This document shows positions 52,831-63,000 of a stretch of DNA of 64,000 bases, piece after piece. The notes beneath the pieces were generated by a model. That model was not told the origin of the DNA, did not search any database, and was given only the letters and a program-made list of their open reading frames with translations. Made by a program: the position numbers and the translations under genes. The DNA is from Apus apus (lineage: Eukaryota; Chordata; Aves; Apodiformes; Apodidae), in contig NC_067290.1 in NCBI RefSeq assembly GCF_020740795.1, positions 15,234,001 to 15,298,000 on the forward strand. The letters run 5' to 3'. Numbering within the stretch: position 1 is the first letter of the stretch; the number at the start of each line of letters is the position of its first letter.

Positions 52831-55800
52831 CGGCCCGGGGCTGTACCGGGAAGTGGACCGGGGATGGTCCCTGAGGGGGCATGCTAGGGAGAAGGGCTTC
52901 AGCGTGCGGGAAGGGGATGGCTGGGGTGGCAACGGTCACGTCGCTGGGGGGAGATGGGGGATGGATGGTCCCGGGATGCCGGGGGGATGCTGGGGGCGGT
53001 GCCGGGCGTGTGCCGGTAAGGGGCGTGGTGCCGGTATAGGGGTGGGGGTGCCGGTGCTGGAGTATTGGCAGGGTTAGCACCGGTACCGGAGTTGGGGGGG
53101 ATGTCGATGCCGGTTCCGGAATGGAGGGAGGGATGCTCGTCCGCCTCCCAATACGGAGGTGGGAGGGGGATGTCAGTCCTGGTGTCAATATGGAGGGGGG
53201 GGGAATGCTGGTCCCGGAATGGAATGCGGAGAGGGGGCTGGGAATGCTGGTCCCGGTACGGAGAGGGAGGATGCTGCTCCCGGTATGGGGAGGCTTTGCC
53301 GGTACCGGTGCGGGGGTTGCCCTTGCGGGTGTGACGCCGGGGCTGAGGTCGCCGTCCCGCAGGTGCAGGAGATCGTCTTCAGGAACTTCTACACGGCGTT
53401 CCTGAGCGTGCGGGTGCAGCGCCCCGGCCCCCCCGGCTCCCGCCGCTGGGTGACCTGCCTGCGGGACTACTGCCTGATGCCCTGCCCGCACACCGAGGAG
53501 GGCTCCCAGGACTACTTCTCCCTCCACCGCCACCAGGTTGGCACAGCCAGATGGTGGCTGTGGCTTCACCCCCGTGTGCCCGCACGCCGGAACGGTGCCT
53601 AGTCCCCCTGTGCTGGTCCCCCCCCGTGTCCCCACGGCAGCCCCATGCCCGCCCACCCCCCCGTGGTGCCCCTCTGGCCCCTGCCGGCCCTCCTCAGCAG
53701 CGAGGGTCCCTATGCTGGGACAGCCCGTGCCCTGCTCAGCCCAGACAGCCACCACGAGGTGACGTTTCCCTCGGGCTCCTTCCATCTGGGGTGGGGCTTT
53801 TTTTTGACCGAATCCCAAAAGCTGTCCCAAAGCAGCGCCAGCACCTGCTGTCCCCTGGCAGTGACAGGTCCCCACATCCCTGCCCTGGCAGATGCTGTGC
53901 GACGTGGACCAGGTGACAGCGATGCGGTTCATCCTGCGGCAGCCCTCCCCAGTCTGGCTCCACTTTACCATCGAGGAGCTGCAGGTTTTTCCCCCTGGAC
54001 AGAAGGTGAGAGGCTGACGGTGCTGTCCTCCATGCCAGGCATGGGGCATGGGGGTCCACTGTCGCCAGCCCTGTGCCTGGCATTGCTCCCCACAGCTCTG
54101 GAGGCTTCAGAGGACAGAGGGGTGTGGCTCTGAGACCTTGTCCTTTGCTGGGACACTTGGGGGCTGGGGGAGAGACTGCTCCAGCCACCCCTAGCATAAT
54201 CTGTTTTGGAGGTGGATGTGTCTGAGCAGTGGGACAGAGCTGGAGGTTGCAAATTACAAGTTACAAGCACCCATCCTAAACACAGAATTCCCTTTAATGG
54301 TGGTAAAGCTGTACTTGTATCCATAGCAATATAAATAAGGGTGGGCTCCAACCTTCAGCATGCTTCATGCCATGAGGGATGGAGGTAGAATTGGGGACAT
54401 CCTTTATCTGACTCTCTGAATCTATTTCAGAGCCCCAAGAAGGATTTTCCCTCCTGGCTCTCCCAGCTGACCCCTCCGGAGCAGCCAGCCAGCCTGCATG
54501 GGGTGAGTGGTCCCGGATGAGGGGTACAGTGACAGAGGCACCTGTGTGGGGTGCTGGCCACAGGCATGAACATCCTTTGGGAGCCTGCCAGCCCTTCCTT
54601 CCCTGTTCCATCAGCTTCAGGCCCAGACCAATAATAGCTGTGGAGGCCCAAAATGCCCCACCTTGTGCTGCAAGTAGTTGCAGCATCCAGAAGAAAAACA
54701 TCTCCACAGAGATGTGCCATCAGAGATGACACCAAAGTCTACCAGCCCTCTGGGGACAGGAATGTCCCTGTGGGACCAGCGGGCATGCAGCATCACTCAT
54801 GTGACAGCAGGTGGGATGTGTGGGGACAGGGTGGCCTGGCTGGTCCCTGACGCTTTGTCTAGGATGTGCCCTGGGAATCACGTTCCCCAGCTGGAGCAGA
54901 GGGAGGTCACAGCCATGGCACGTGTTTACAGCTTGCAAGCCACATCTGCCCAGCCAGCAGCCTTCAGTGAGCAAAGTCCGGGCAGAGCAGGCAGCTGGCT
55001 GGCCCACAGAAACCTGCTGAATCAGCCACTGGCATCACCTGTAGGAGCAGGGATGGGCTGGGAGTGGTGCCAGAGGCCCAAGCTGCACACCAGGCTTCAG
55101 TGCCATGGAGCTCACATCACCATGGCCACAGGGATTCTGCCAGCCCTGGCAGGTCTGGGAGCTGCAGTCCCTACTTGAGCTCTCTGAAAGGCAGAGAACA
55201 CCCGGCTCCCATGTTGACTTTTTGGATCATGTTCTGCTTGGCAAGGTGTGGTCCTGGGGAGGTGCCGGGGGTTGCTCTGTGCTTGGCCATTCCCAGCATC
55301 ACCAGGAGGCACCCACAGGCAGGGGAGATGTGGCACAGAGCTTCTTCACCCTGGCCTGGAGAGCTGCTGCTAAGCCTGTGCATCCCACCTGGCTTAAAGT
55401 CCCAGGGGAACCAGTGTCTGTGGCTGAGTTTCTGTCACTGGGCCCAGGGAACACCCCAGAGAGAGGCTGTTGGGAAACTCTGGACTGTGTGATTAGGTTT
55501 TTAATCATTAGCCTGCAATCTGCTTTCTGTCCTTGCCGTGGACACCTGCCAGCAGGGACAGGCTGTGCCGGCACTGCAGCCCCAGCGCTCAGGGTCACCC
55601 ATTTCCCCAGCTGCCTGTTTTCCTGGAGTGGGGCCCTGCTCCCCCTGTGTTGAGAAACCACTGGCAGGTTGGGAGCATGGGCACCATCAGGATAATGCCC
55701 GGCTGCCCAGGGAGCACAGCTACCCAGCCACACTGCTGCCTGAGCCCGGGGTGTCCCAGCCCATCCCAGTCATCCCTGCTTTCCACAGCATTGTGCCCGC

Positions 55801-56093
55801 TTCTTTCCAGGAGCTCCCCGACCCAGAGAAGGTGTCGACGGAGGTGCAGCAAATGTGGGTGCTGACGGAGGTGATCCAGGCTCGCCAGGCAGCTGCCCGC
55901 ATCGGGCGCTTCGACGTGAGTCCCACCACCCTGCCACTGCCAAGGGAGCCCTCCTGGAGCGGCTGTTCCCAGTGGGATGGGGAGAGGGCTTGGGGCAGGG
56001 GGCAGCAGGTTGTGGTTCCATGTAGGGACTGATGGTGTCTCTCTTTTCCAGGTGGACGGCTGCTACGATGTCAACCTGCTTTCCTACACGTGA
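52647..56093 (+). CDS. NICN1: Nicolin-1, six exons
   Basis: NICN1 is a small subunit of the neuronal tubulin polyglutamylase complex. Exons: 52647-52818, 53363-53536, 53892-54005, 54431-54502, 55811-55915 and 56052-56093; every internal junction is phase 0. Recognisable pieces against human are VQEIVFRNFYTAFLSVRV, WVTCLRDYCLMP, FILRQPSPVWLHFTIEELQ, ELPDPEKVSTEVQQMW and ARIGRFD, ending VDGCYDVNLLSYT. Exon 1 is one base too long (172 nt). The start (MSGAAG, then PLPCAPRPAAALQL) and the end of the exon (ARPGVAVIDLRFP) both match human but lie in different frames, separated by a G8 run at 52746-52753. In the end-of-exon frame a TGA stands just upstream at 52741, so no other start rescues it. With one G fewer the protein is 225 residues (human 213). 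There is no canonical AATAAA before AMT; ACTAAA at 56486-56491 is a weak candidate. Confidence 0.94.
52930..53335. repeat. Degenerate G-rich minisatellite in NICN1 intron 1
   Basis: Imperfect repeats of roughly 30-45 bp share a core like GGGAATGCTGGTCCCGGTACGGAGAGGG. They fill much of the intron and include long G runs (for example at 53196-53204). Copies are diverged and unit length is irregular. There is no coding content, although long frames exist on both strands. Confidence 0.65.
54503..55810 (+). other. NICN1: NICN1 intron 4, nothing further seen
   Basis: This is the longest NICN1 intron (1.3 kb). Apart from good splice borders (GTGAGT and TTCTTTCCAG) I recognise no repeat, RNA gene or conserved coding segment in it. 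Confidence 0.7.
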
Positions 56094-56559
56094 GCCCCGC
56101 GGCGCTGGCCAGAGGGAACCTGCTCCTCTGTGCTCCCAGGGCCCAAGTGGACTCCTGTGCTCCCACACTGGCCTTTATCCCTGCGGTCTCAGGAGGGGCT
56201 CCAGACCCTTCCCACCACCCTTTCCTGGCTCCTCCTGTGCTGGGTGGCAGCGGTGGGCAGTGCTGCTGTCCCAGAGCCCCCTGTGAACCTCTGCCACCCC
56301 GGTGCCATCCAGCTGTTGGGGCTGTGCTCTGGCCATGTCCCGTGCCGCCACCGGCAGAGCTCGGCTCTCCCCACATCTCTACCTTGAGGAGCAACCCTGG
56401 CCCTGCCTGCGCTGCCTGCGGGACCAGGCTCCTGCGGACAAGGGGGTGCTGGGGCCGGGGGATGCTGGGTGGACCCTCGATCCCGACTAAAAGCTGCTAC
56501 CTTGGTCCTGCCTGTGCCTACCTGTCTCCTGGGGAGGGAGGAGTGGCTGTGCCCCGCAG

Positions 56560-56960
56560 CCAGCATCCCCCCGGCCGGGCGAGCGGCGGGGGAGGCGGTG
56601 CCGCTGTGCGGGGCGGAGCGGGGGCCGGCCGGACTCCATGTCCCAGGGGCCCCGGGGACACGGCCGTACCGGGAGGGAGGGAGGATGCTGCGGGCGGGCT
56701 GCCGCGCCGCGCTGCCCCGCCGCCCCCCGGGCTGGGCGCCGCTGAGCGGGGCCGGGGGAGCCGAGGAGGGGGCGGGGGGGCTGAAGCGGACCCCGCTGGA
56801 CGCCCTGCACCGGGCCCGCGGCGGGAAGATGGTGCCGTTCGCCGGCTGGAGCCTGCCCCTGCACTATGGGGAGGGCCACCTCCAGTCCCACCTGCACACC
56901 CGCCGCTGCTGCTCCCTCTTCGATGTCTCCCACATGCCCCAGGTAGCAGGGGAGGGAGGG
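56560..56960. promoter_or_regulatory. AMT: CpG-rich promoter and first exon of AMT
   Basis: A second G+C and CpG rise begins about 470 bp after the NICN1 stop codon and covers AMT exon 1. The two genes are head to tail, so this island separates the end of NICN1 from the start of AMT. The exact start site is not visible. Confidence 0.6.
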
Positions 56961-58813
56961 GGAGACTGGGGGTGGCGGGGCACTCTGGAGAGGGGTCTGG
57001 GGACATGGGTGGGACACCCACACCCCCTCACTTCCCCCTTCTGGCCCCTTTCAGACCAGGGTGTACGGCCGGGACCGTGTCAGGTTCGTGGAGAGCCTGG
57101 TGGTGGGGGACATCGCCGAGTTGAAGCTGGGACAGGTACAGGGCACGGGGGTGAGGGCACCAGGTATCCATCGGGTTTAGAGGCCCCCGAGAGGGCGGGG
57201 TTATGGGACGGGACAGGCAAGGCTGCCTGCACTCCCAAGGACCGTGTCCACAGGGCACCCTGACGCTGCTCACCAACGAGAGGGGTGGCATCGTGGATGA
57301 CCTCATTGTCACCAACACAGCAGATCACCTCTACATCGTGTCCAACGCGGGCTGCACCGACAAGGACTTGGCCATTATGAGGGTACGCGGCTGCCCGAGC
57401 TCCCCGGGAGGTGGGGACAGCAGGGACATCCAGTGGGAATGAACCCTCCCACACCTTTTGCTGACATCCATGGCTGGGGGCACCATGTGTGGGGTGGGAC
57501 CAGAGCTGTCCCTGTGCTAGCTGCCCACTGTTACCCCGGCAGGGCAGAGCAGCGGAGCTGCAGGCCACCGGCAGTGACATCCACCTGGAGATGTTGGACA
57601 ACGCGCTGCTGGCTCTGCAAGGTAGTGGAGTCCCCGCATGGGCTGGCACTGAACATCACCATGGGAGGCTCGGGCCACGCCCTTCTCCAGGTCCCTGTGT
57701 GATGCATGTTAGTGTCCTTCCCACATCCCCCCACCCTTCCCCAGACACTGCTGTCCCCCAGAACCACCTGCCTCCCCAGGTCCCTCCATGGCACGGGTGC
57801 TGCAGGCAGGGCTGTCAGATGACCTGGCCAAGCTGCACTTCATGAACAGCGTCACCACAACAGTCTTTGGCGTGCCAGGCTGCCGGGTCACGCGCTGCGG
57901 CTACACCGGCGAGGATGGTGTGGAGGTACCTGGGAGCCGCGGTGGCACCAACAGTAACACCGTGCCCCGCTGCCCCTGCGCCCCACTGACCCTGCTGCCC
58001 CTGTCCCCCGCAGATCTCGGTGCCCGCAGCGCAGGCAGTGGAGCTGGCAGAGCGGCTGCTGGGTGTTGCTGAGGTGTGGCCGGCGGGGCTGGCAGCCAGG
58101 GACAGCCTGCGCCTGGAAGCCGGGCTCTGCCTCTACGGCAATGACATCGATGAGACCACCACGCCTGCCGAGGCTGGGCTGCTGTGGACCTTGGGTAGGT
58201 GCCATGTCCACCCCATCTTGTCCTCCGGATGGGCAGAGGGGCAAGGTGTCCCTAACGGGGCACAGGGGGGACCAGGTGGGCATCGCCAGAGTGGGACCCG
58301 ATGGCACAATGAAGGGTGGGGAAGCCCTGTGCCAACCCTCGCCCATCTCTGCTCCGCAGGGAAGCGCCGACGTGCCAACATGGACTTCCCCGGCGCAGCC
58401 ATCATCATGGCACAAGTCAAAGAGAAGCCGAAGCGCAAGCGTGTGGGGCTGACGTCAGTGGGACCCCCCATCCGGCCCCACACAGCCATCCTGGGCCCCG
58501 AGGGCACACCTGTGGGTAGGTGGGGTCAGGGGGGCTGGAGTGGGCAGGGCTCCCAGATGCACCCATGACATGGGTAGGGGCTGGGGCTGCTGGTCCCCCA
58601 TCACCTCATTCCCCTGTGTCCCCCACATCCCCAGGCACGGTGACCAGCGGCTGCCCCTCCCCCTCCCTGGGCAAGAACATCGCCATGGGCTACGTGGAGA
58701 CAGCGCACAGCCGAGCTGGCACCGCGCTCACCGTCGAGGTGCGGAAGAAGCAGCACCCAGCCCTCGTCACCAAGATGCCCTTTGTGCCCACCCACTACTA
58801 CATGGCCAAGTGA
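56685..58813 (+). CDS. AMT: Aminomethyltransferase, mitochondrial (glycine cleavage T-protein), eight exons
   Basis: AMT is the mitochondrial T-protein: it moves the methylene group from the aminomethyl-lipoyl H-protein to tetrahydrofolate and releases ammonia. Exons: 56685-56942, 57055-57135, 57254-57382, 57543-57621, 57780-57925, 58014-58194, 58360-58515 and 58635-58813. All borders are GT/AG and phases agree, giving 402 residues (human 403). The N-terminus [17 protein letters not shown] is Arg-rich without acids, as expected of a mitochondrial presequence. Conserved blocks: [24 protein letters not shown] (with the folate-binding-region Asp), [77 protein letters not shown] and [10 protein letters not shown] at the end. 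Unlike NICN1, it has no frame problem. Confidence 0.97.
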
Positions 58814-58848
58814 GGCCGGTCCCTGCTGTGGGCATGGCCCCTGGCCCT

Positions 58849-58854
58849 AATAAA
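58849..58854 (+). terminator. AMT: AMT polyadenylation signal AATAAA
   Basis: A perfect AATAAA lies 36 bp after the AMT stop codon, so the 3' UTR is only about 60-70 bp. It precedes the inverted poly(A) signal of TCTA by 86 bp. Confidence 0.88.
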
Positions 58855-58900
58855 CGCCCCCTGCCCCACTCTCCTGCCCTCCTCCCTGGTGACAGCGGTG

Positions 58901-59029
58901 GGTGCCAAAGCAAGGGGGGTGGGAGGTGAGGCACAGCACTTTAATGGTGCAGGACGTGCCCAACAGGTGCCAAAGGAAGGGGGAGCAGATGGGGCACAGC
59001 GCTGCAATGGTGCAGGATGTGCCCAGCGG
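58901..59029. repeat. 65-bp tandem duplication between AMT and TCTA 3' ends
   Basis: Two adjacent copies (58901-58965 and 58966-59029) share GGTGCCAAAG, GGCACAGC, AATGGTGCAGGA and GTGCCCA in the same order, differing at scattered bases. The copy on the left holds the minus-strand ATTAAA used for TCTA; the copy on the right has CTGCAATGG in the same place and so lacks a signal. The array overlaps the TCTA 3' UTR. Confidence 0.88.
58940..58945 (-). terminator. TCTA: TCTA polyadenylation signal ATTAAA
   Basis: ATTAAA on the minus strand lies about 97 bp beyond the TCTA stop codon. It faces the AMT signal, so the two transcripts end tail to tail within roughly 60 bp of each other or overlap slightly. 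Confidence 0.65.
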
Positions 59030-59041
59030 TCCTGGAGCTCC

Positions 59042-59910
59042 TCACTCCCGGTGTGTCTTTGCCGGCTCCGCCGCTGAGCTGTCCCTGGAAGAGAAGGGGC
59101 AGTGTGAGCAGGGCAGGGACAGCACCCCAGCGTGGGGGGGGGTCACCCCGCCACCTGTGCCAGGCAGGCAGGGCTGGCGTTGCACTAACTGGGGCTTACT
59201 GGTTTGAGGATGCAGCTAGGAAGGCACAGACCGGGATGCACTGGCTGGGGGGCACGGATGGGAGGGAGCTCGCTGGGCAGTACTGGTTTGGGGCTGCAAC
59301 CAGGAGGATGCTTGCGGGGGCATGCTGGGCTGGGAGGGCATTCACTGGGCTGGAGGTGCAGGTGGGGGTCGCTCACTGGTCTAGACTGCGCTGAGGGAGC
59401 AGCCAGGACGCTCGCTGGGCCATCCTGGGCGGGGAGGGGGCACTGACTGCGGTGCTCTGGGCCGGGGGCACAGCCGGGGGTGCTGGCAGGGCCGGGCCGC
59501 GGCGGGGCCGCTGCCGGTGGGGCCCGCGGGAGCCGGGGCGGGGGTTGCGGTTCGGACCCGCCGGCAGCGGGGACTCACAGGGGCAGGCAGTGCCGCTGAG
59601 CGGTGCCGTTGCGTCCGGCCGGGCCAGCGGGGGAGAGGGAGTGCGCGCGGGGCCTGGCGGGGCCGGGGCCGGAGGGGGGGCCGGGGCCGGGGGTCCGGCG
59701 GGCGTCGGGTCTCGTCCGGTAGCAGAGCTCGGCGATCACCTCGCCGTAGGCGCGCCAAGCCAGGTGGATGCCCAGCAGGCTGAGGCCCAGCCAGAGCAGC
59801 AGCAGCTGGCACAGCGCGGCCCGCACGTCCTGCGCCGCCCACTCGGCCGCCAGCTCCCGGCCCAGCCCGCTCAGCTCCTGCCACAGCACCGGCCACAGCC
59901 CCGCCGCCAT
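59042..59910 (-). CDS. TCTA: T-cell leukemia translocation-altered protein homolog, two coding exons
   Basis: TCTA is a small membrane protein reported to limit osteoclast fusion; its biochemical role is unclear. Coding exons on the minus strand are 59910-59579 and 59084-59042 (332 and 43 nt; the donor CCCCT/GTGAGT joins acceptor TTCCAG/GGACAG in frame), giving 124 residues. The core WAAQDVRAALCQLLLLW followed by LGLSLLGIHLAW matches human WEAQDMRVTLFKLLLLW and LVLSLLGIQLAW and contains the hydrophobic membrane segment. The end AAEPAKTHRE matches human ANEPLKTHRE, confirming the second exon. Between them lies a Pro/Gly/Arg-rich stretch (about residues 68-105) with little likeness to human, which explains the extra length (human 103). 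TCTA converges on AMT and diverges from UBA7. Confidence 0.93.
59180..59470. repeat. Degenerate G-rich repeat in the TCTA intron
   Basis: Loose repeats around a TTCACTGGGCTGGAGGTGC-like core, spaced by about 30-45 bp, occupy the single TCTA intron. Divergence is high and the unit is poorly defined. It is described because similar G-rich arrays sit in introns near the starts of NICN1, UBA7 and MST1. Confidence 0.4.
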
Positions 59911-59937
59911 GATGCGGCAGCGCCGGCACTTCCGGGC

Positions 59938-60069
59938 CGGGGCGGGGCCGGTCGGGGCGGGGCCGGTCGGTGCCGGGGCGGGGCGGGGCCGGTCGGGGGC
60001 GGGGCGGGGCCGGTCGGGGCGGGGCGGGGCCGGTCGGGGCGGGGGCGGTGCCGGGGCGGGGCGGGGCTG
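59938..60069. promoter_or_regulatory. TCTA/UBA7 bidirectional promoter made of tandem GC boxes
   Basis: Only 161 bp separate the TCTA start codon (minus, ATG at 59910-59908) from the UBA7 start codon (plus, 60072). Almost all of it is about seven tandem units of 15-22 bp built on GGGGCGGGGCCGGTC, each carrying one or two Sp1-type GC boxes. There is no TATA box and no convincing interferon-response element. The array must serve both 5' UTRs and core promoters unless further upstream exons exist. Confidence 0.75.
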
Positions 60070-60071
60070 CC

Positions 60072-63000
60072 ATGGCGCGCAGGGAGGCGGAAGCGCGGTA
60101 CTCGCGGCAGCTGTACGTGCGGGGCCGGGGCGGCAGCGGGGCTGGGAGCGGTTTCGCCGGTTCCCGCTGACGGCCCCCGCTCCCCAGGTACGTGCTGGGC
60201 GATGGGGCGCAGTGGCTGGCCCGGGCGAAGGTGCTGGTGTCGGGGCTGCGCGGGACGGGAGCTCACGTGGCGGCGATGCTGGTGCTGGCGGGGACCGGGC
60301 GCGTCGTCCTGCACGATGGCGGCACCGCCTGCACGGCTGACCTGGCACAGCAGGTACCGGAGGGGCCGCGCGGGTGACACGGCTATAGGTGGGGGCCCCC
60401 AGAACCGGCAGAGGTATGGTTACTGAGAGGTGGGTCTCAGTAACAGGTAAAGCTGTGGGCAAGGGTCCCGGTAATGGGCACCGGTACCGGTGGGGGTCCT
60501 AGTAACAGGTACAGGTATGGGTGGGGGGCCCAGTAGCAGGCACAGGTGTGGGTAAAGGTCCTGATAGTGGGTGTGGATGCACCTGGGCTATCCCTGTAGC
60601 AGGTATGGGTATGGGGTGGGGGGTCTCTCAAGAACAGGTACAGGCTGGGGGTCCTGCTAAGGAGTGTGGAACAGGAGATCGCTGCCACGGGTGTGGCCTA
60701 GGGTACCTCTCATCATCATAAGCAAGGCCACAGGGGGTCCTGCGTGTTGTGGTTTGGGCCTAACACAACAAAGAAACAGCCCTGGGGCTGCTCACTCAAC
60801 TTCCCCCCAACACACTATGGGATGGGGAGGACAGAGGCCAGCTAGAAGCTCCTTCCTTCTCAAGAAGGATTCCTTACAGTCCTCCCCTGCTTCCCCACAT
60901 GGTCCCTCTTATGGGAGAGAGTCCTCCATGAACCAAAAATCCCACCAAACCAAACCAGCACACCTGTGTCGCAGTGTGGTCCTCAGCAGAGGGCCTCCCA
61001 CCAGTGAGGGCAGGGCCCTGTGACAGCACCCCAAACCAGTGGGGTGCCCCACTATGTGCCCACCCCACAGTTCCTCCTGAGGGAGAGCGACATAGGCCAG
61101 AACCGCGCTGAGGTGTCCCGGTGGGCCCTGGCTGAGCTGAACCCACAGGTGGCAGTGGTGACCTACACGGGGGAGCTGTCGGAGGACTTCCTTGCCTCCT
61201 TCGAGGTGAGCCCATGCCCCTGTGCCCCAGAGGCCCCTTGAGTGGTGGCACCTGCTAATGCCCCAGTGTAGGTGGTGGTGCTGACCGAGTCCCTGCTGGA
61301 GGAACAGCTCCGCATTGGAGACTTCTGCCACGCCCACGGTATCTGCTTTATCGTGGCTGATGCCAAAGGGTTGGCCGGGTAAGAGTTCTCTGCTGCAGGG
61401 TCCTGCCAATGGCTCTGGGTCTCCTTGTTCCCAGAGCCTGCAACCCTGCTTGTTGCCATTCTGCTGGTGGGGCTGCTTGGCCTAGGCAACTTGGTGAGGT
61501 GGCTTCTCTGGCAAAACCCCATTGTTCCTCTCCAGGCAGTTGTTTTGTGACTTAGGGAAGCGCTTCATCACTGACAACCCAGAAGAAAAGGACCTGGCAC
61601 TTGCTGCTGTGCAGCACATCTCCCAGGTAGAAGAATGACCTTGGTGGGCTCCCCAGAATGCCTCTGCATCCTCCAGTGGCCTTGTGTCACGTGTATATTC
61701 CCCTGTCCTTGTGTCCTTTTCCTTCCTCAGGGCAACCCAGGTGTGGTGACGTGCGTGGGGACAGAGTACAGCTATGACCATGACTTCTGTGATGGTGACC
61801 TGGTGACATTTTCTGGCGTGGAGGGGATGACAGAGCTGAATGGCTGTGACCCTGTCCCTGTGCGTGTGCTGGGTGAGTTGTCTGGGGGGACCCAGCTGCC
61901 TCAGCCCAGGGGACCTCACTGGATCCTCTGTGGTGACCTTGATGTCTGTCCCCATCTCATCCCCAGATGGCTCCAGGCTGGAGATTGGGGATACCAGCTC
62001 CTTCTCACCCTACCATCGTGGGGGCCTGGTCTCACAGGTTCGGCTGTCCCAGGCATACTCCTACGTAAGTCCCCCTTGGCCTCACAGTGCCACCTGGGCT
62101 ATGGCACTGCCGTGCCACTCTGTGCCCACCCTGGCCCCAGAGAAGCTCATCCAGGCCCTGGCACTGTGCTGGCAGGAACCCCTGCGCCAAGCACTGAGGG
62201 AGCCCAAGATCCCAGTGGCAAATCCCGGGGAGCTGCCCCGCAGCCGCAGCCTGCACGTTGCCTTCCAGGCCCTGCATGCTTTCCGCAGGGAAAGGGGCCA
62301 CCTGCCCCGCCCCAGGGCACCGGTGAGTCTCCGTCCTACCCCAGTTCAGACCCCTAAACCCCCACCACTCTGCCCAGGGCTGCCCTGTCCCCTCTGCCCA
62401 CAGGCAGATGCCGAGCGGGTGCTGGAGCTGGCACGGAGCCTGGGGACACAGCAGGGTCCCCTGGACGAGGACCTTGTACGAGCCTTCGCCAGCGTGAGCG
62501 CGGGGGACCTGTGCCCTGTGGCCGCCGTCATCGGGGCCCTGGCGGCCCAGGAGGTGCTGAAGGTGAGCAGGCAGAGGATCCCCGTCCCGAGGGTCTTGCT
62601 GCTCGTGTCCGCGCGGTTCTCCTGCTGTATTTGGTGACCACGAGAGGGCACTTGCTGCCCGTTCACCCCAGGCCATCACCGGGAGGTTCCTGCCGCTGGA
62701 CCAGTGGTTCTACTTCGATGCCCTGGAGTGCCTGGCGCTGGAGGGGGCCGCGCAGCTGACGGAGGAGGATTGTGCCCCGGTGAGAGCGTGTGCCGAGCCC
62801 CTCTGGAACAGTCGGGGGGCTCTGGCTGCCCGCGCTCACACGGCTCCTCCATCCCGGCAGAGGGGCTCTCGCTACGACGGCCAGATCGCTGTCTTCGGAG
62901 CCGCCTTCCAGGAGCGGCTGGCCAGCCAGAAGTACTTGGTGGTGAGCTGTGGTGGGCGCTGCGGTGCCGGGAAAGGCTGCGCAGCTGCCAGGGAGCTGCA

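Noticed and set aside
52781-54049. 422-codon minus-strand frame through NICN1
   Set aside because: It runs across NICN1 exons and a minisatellite, has repetitive Ser/Pro/Thr content and no recognisable domain.
60140-60175. GGTTTCGCCGGTTCCC as an interferon-response element for UBA7
   Set aside because: Spacing and second half do not fit the ISRE consensus.
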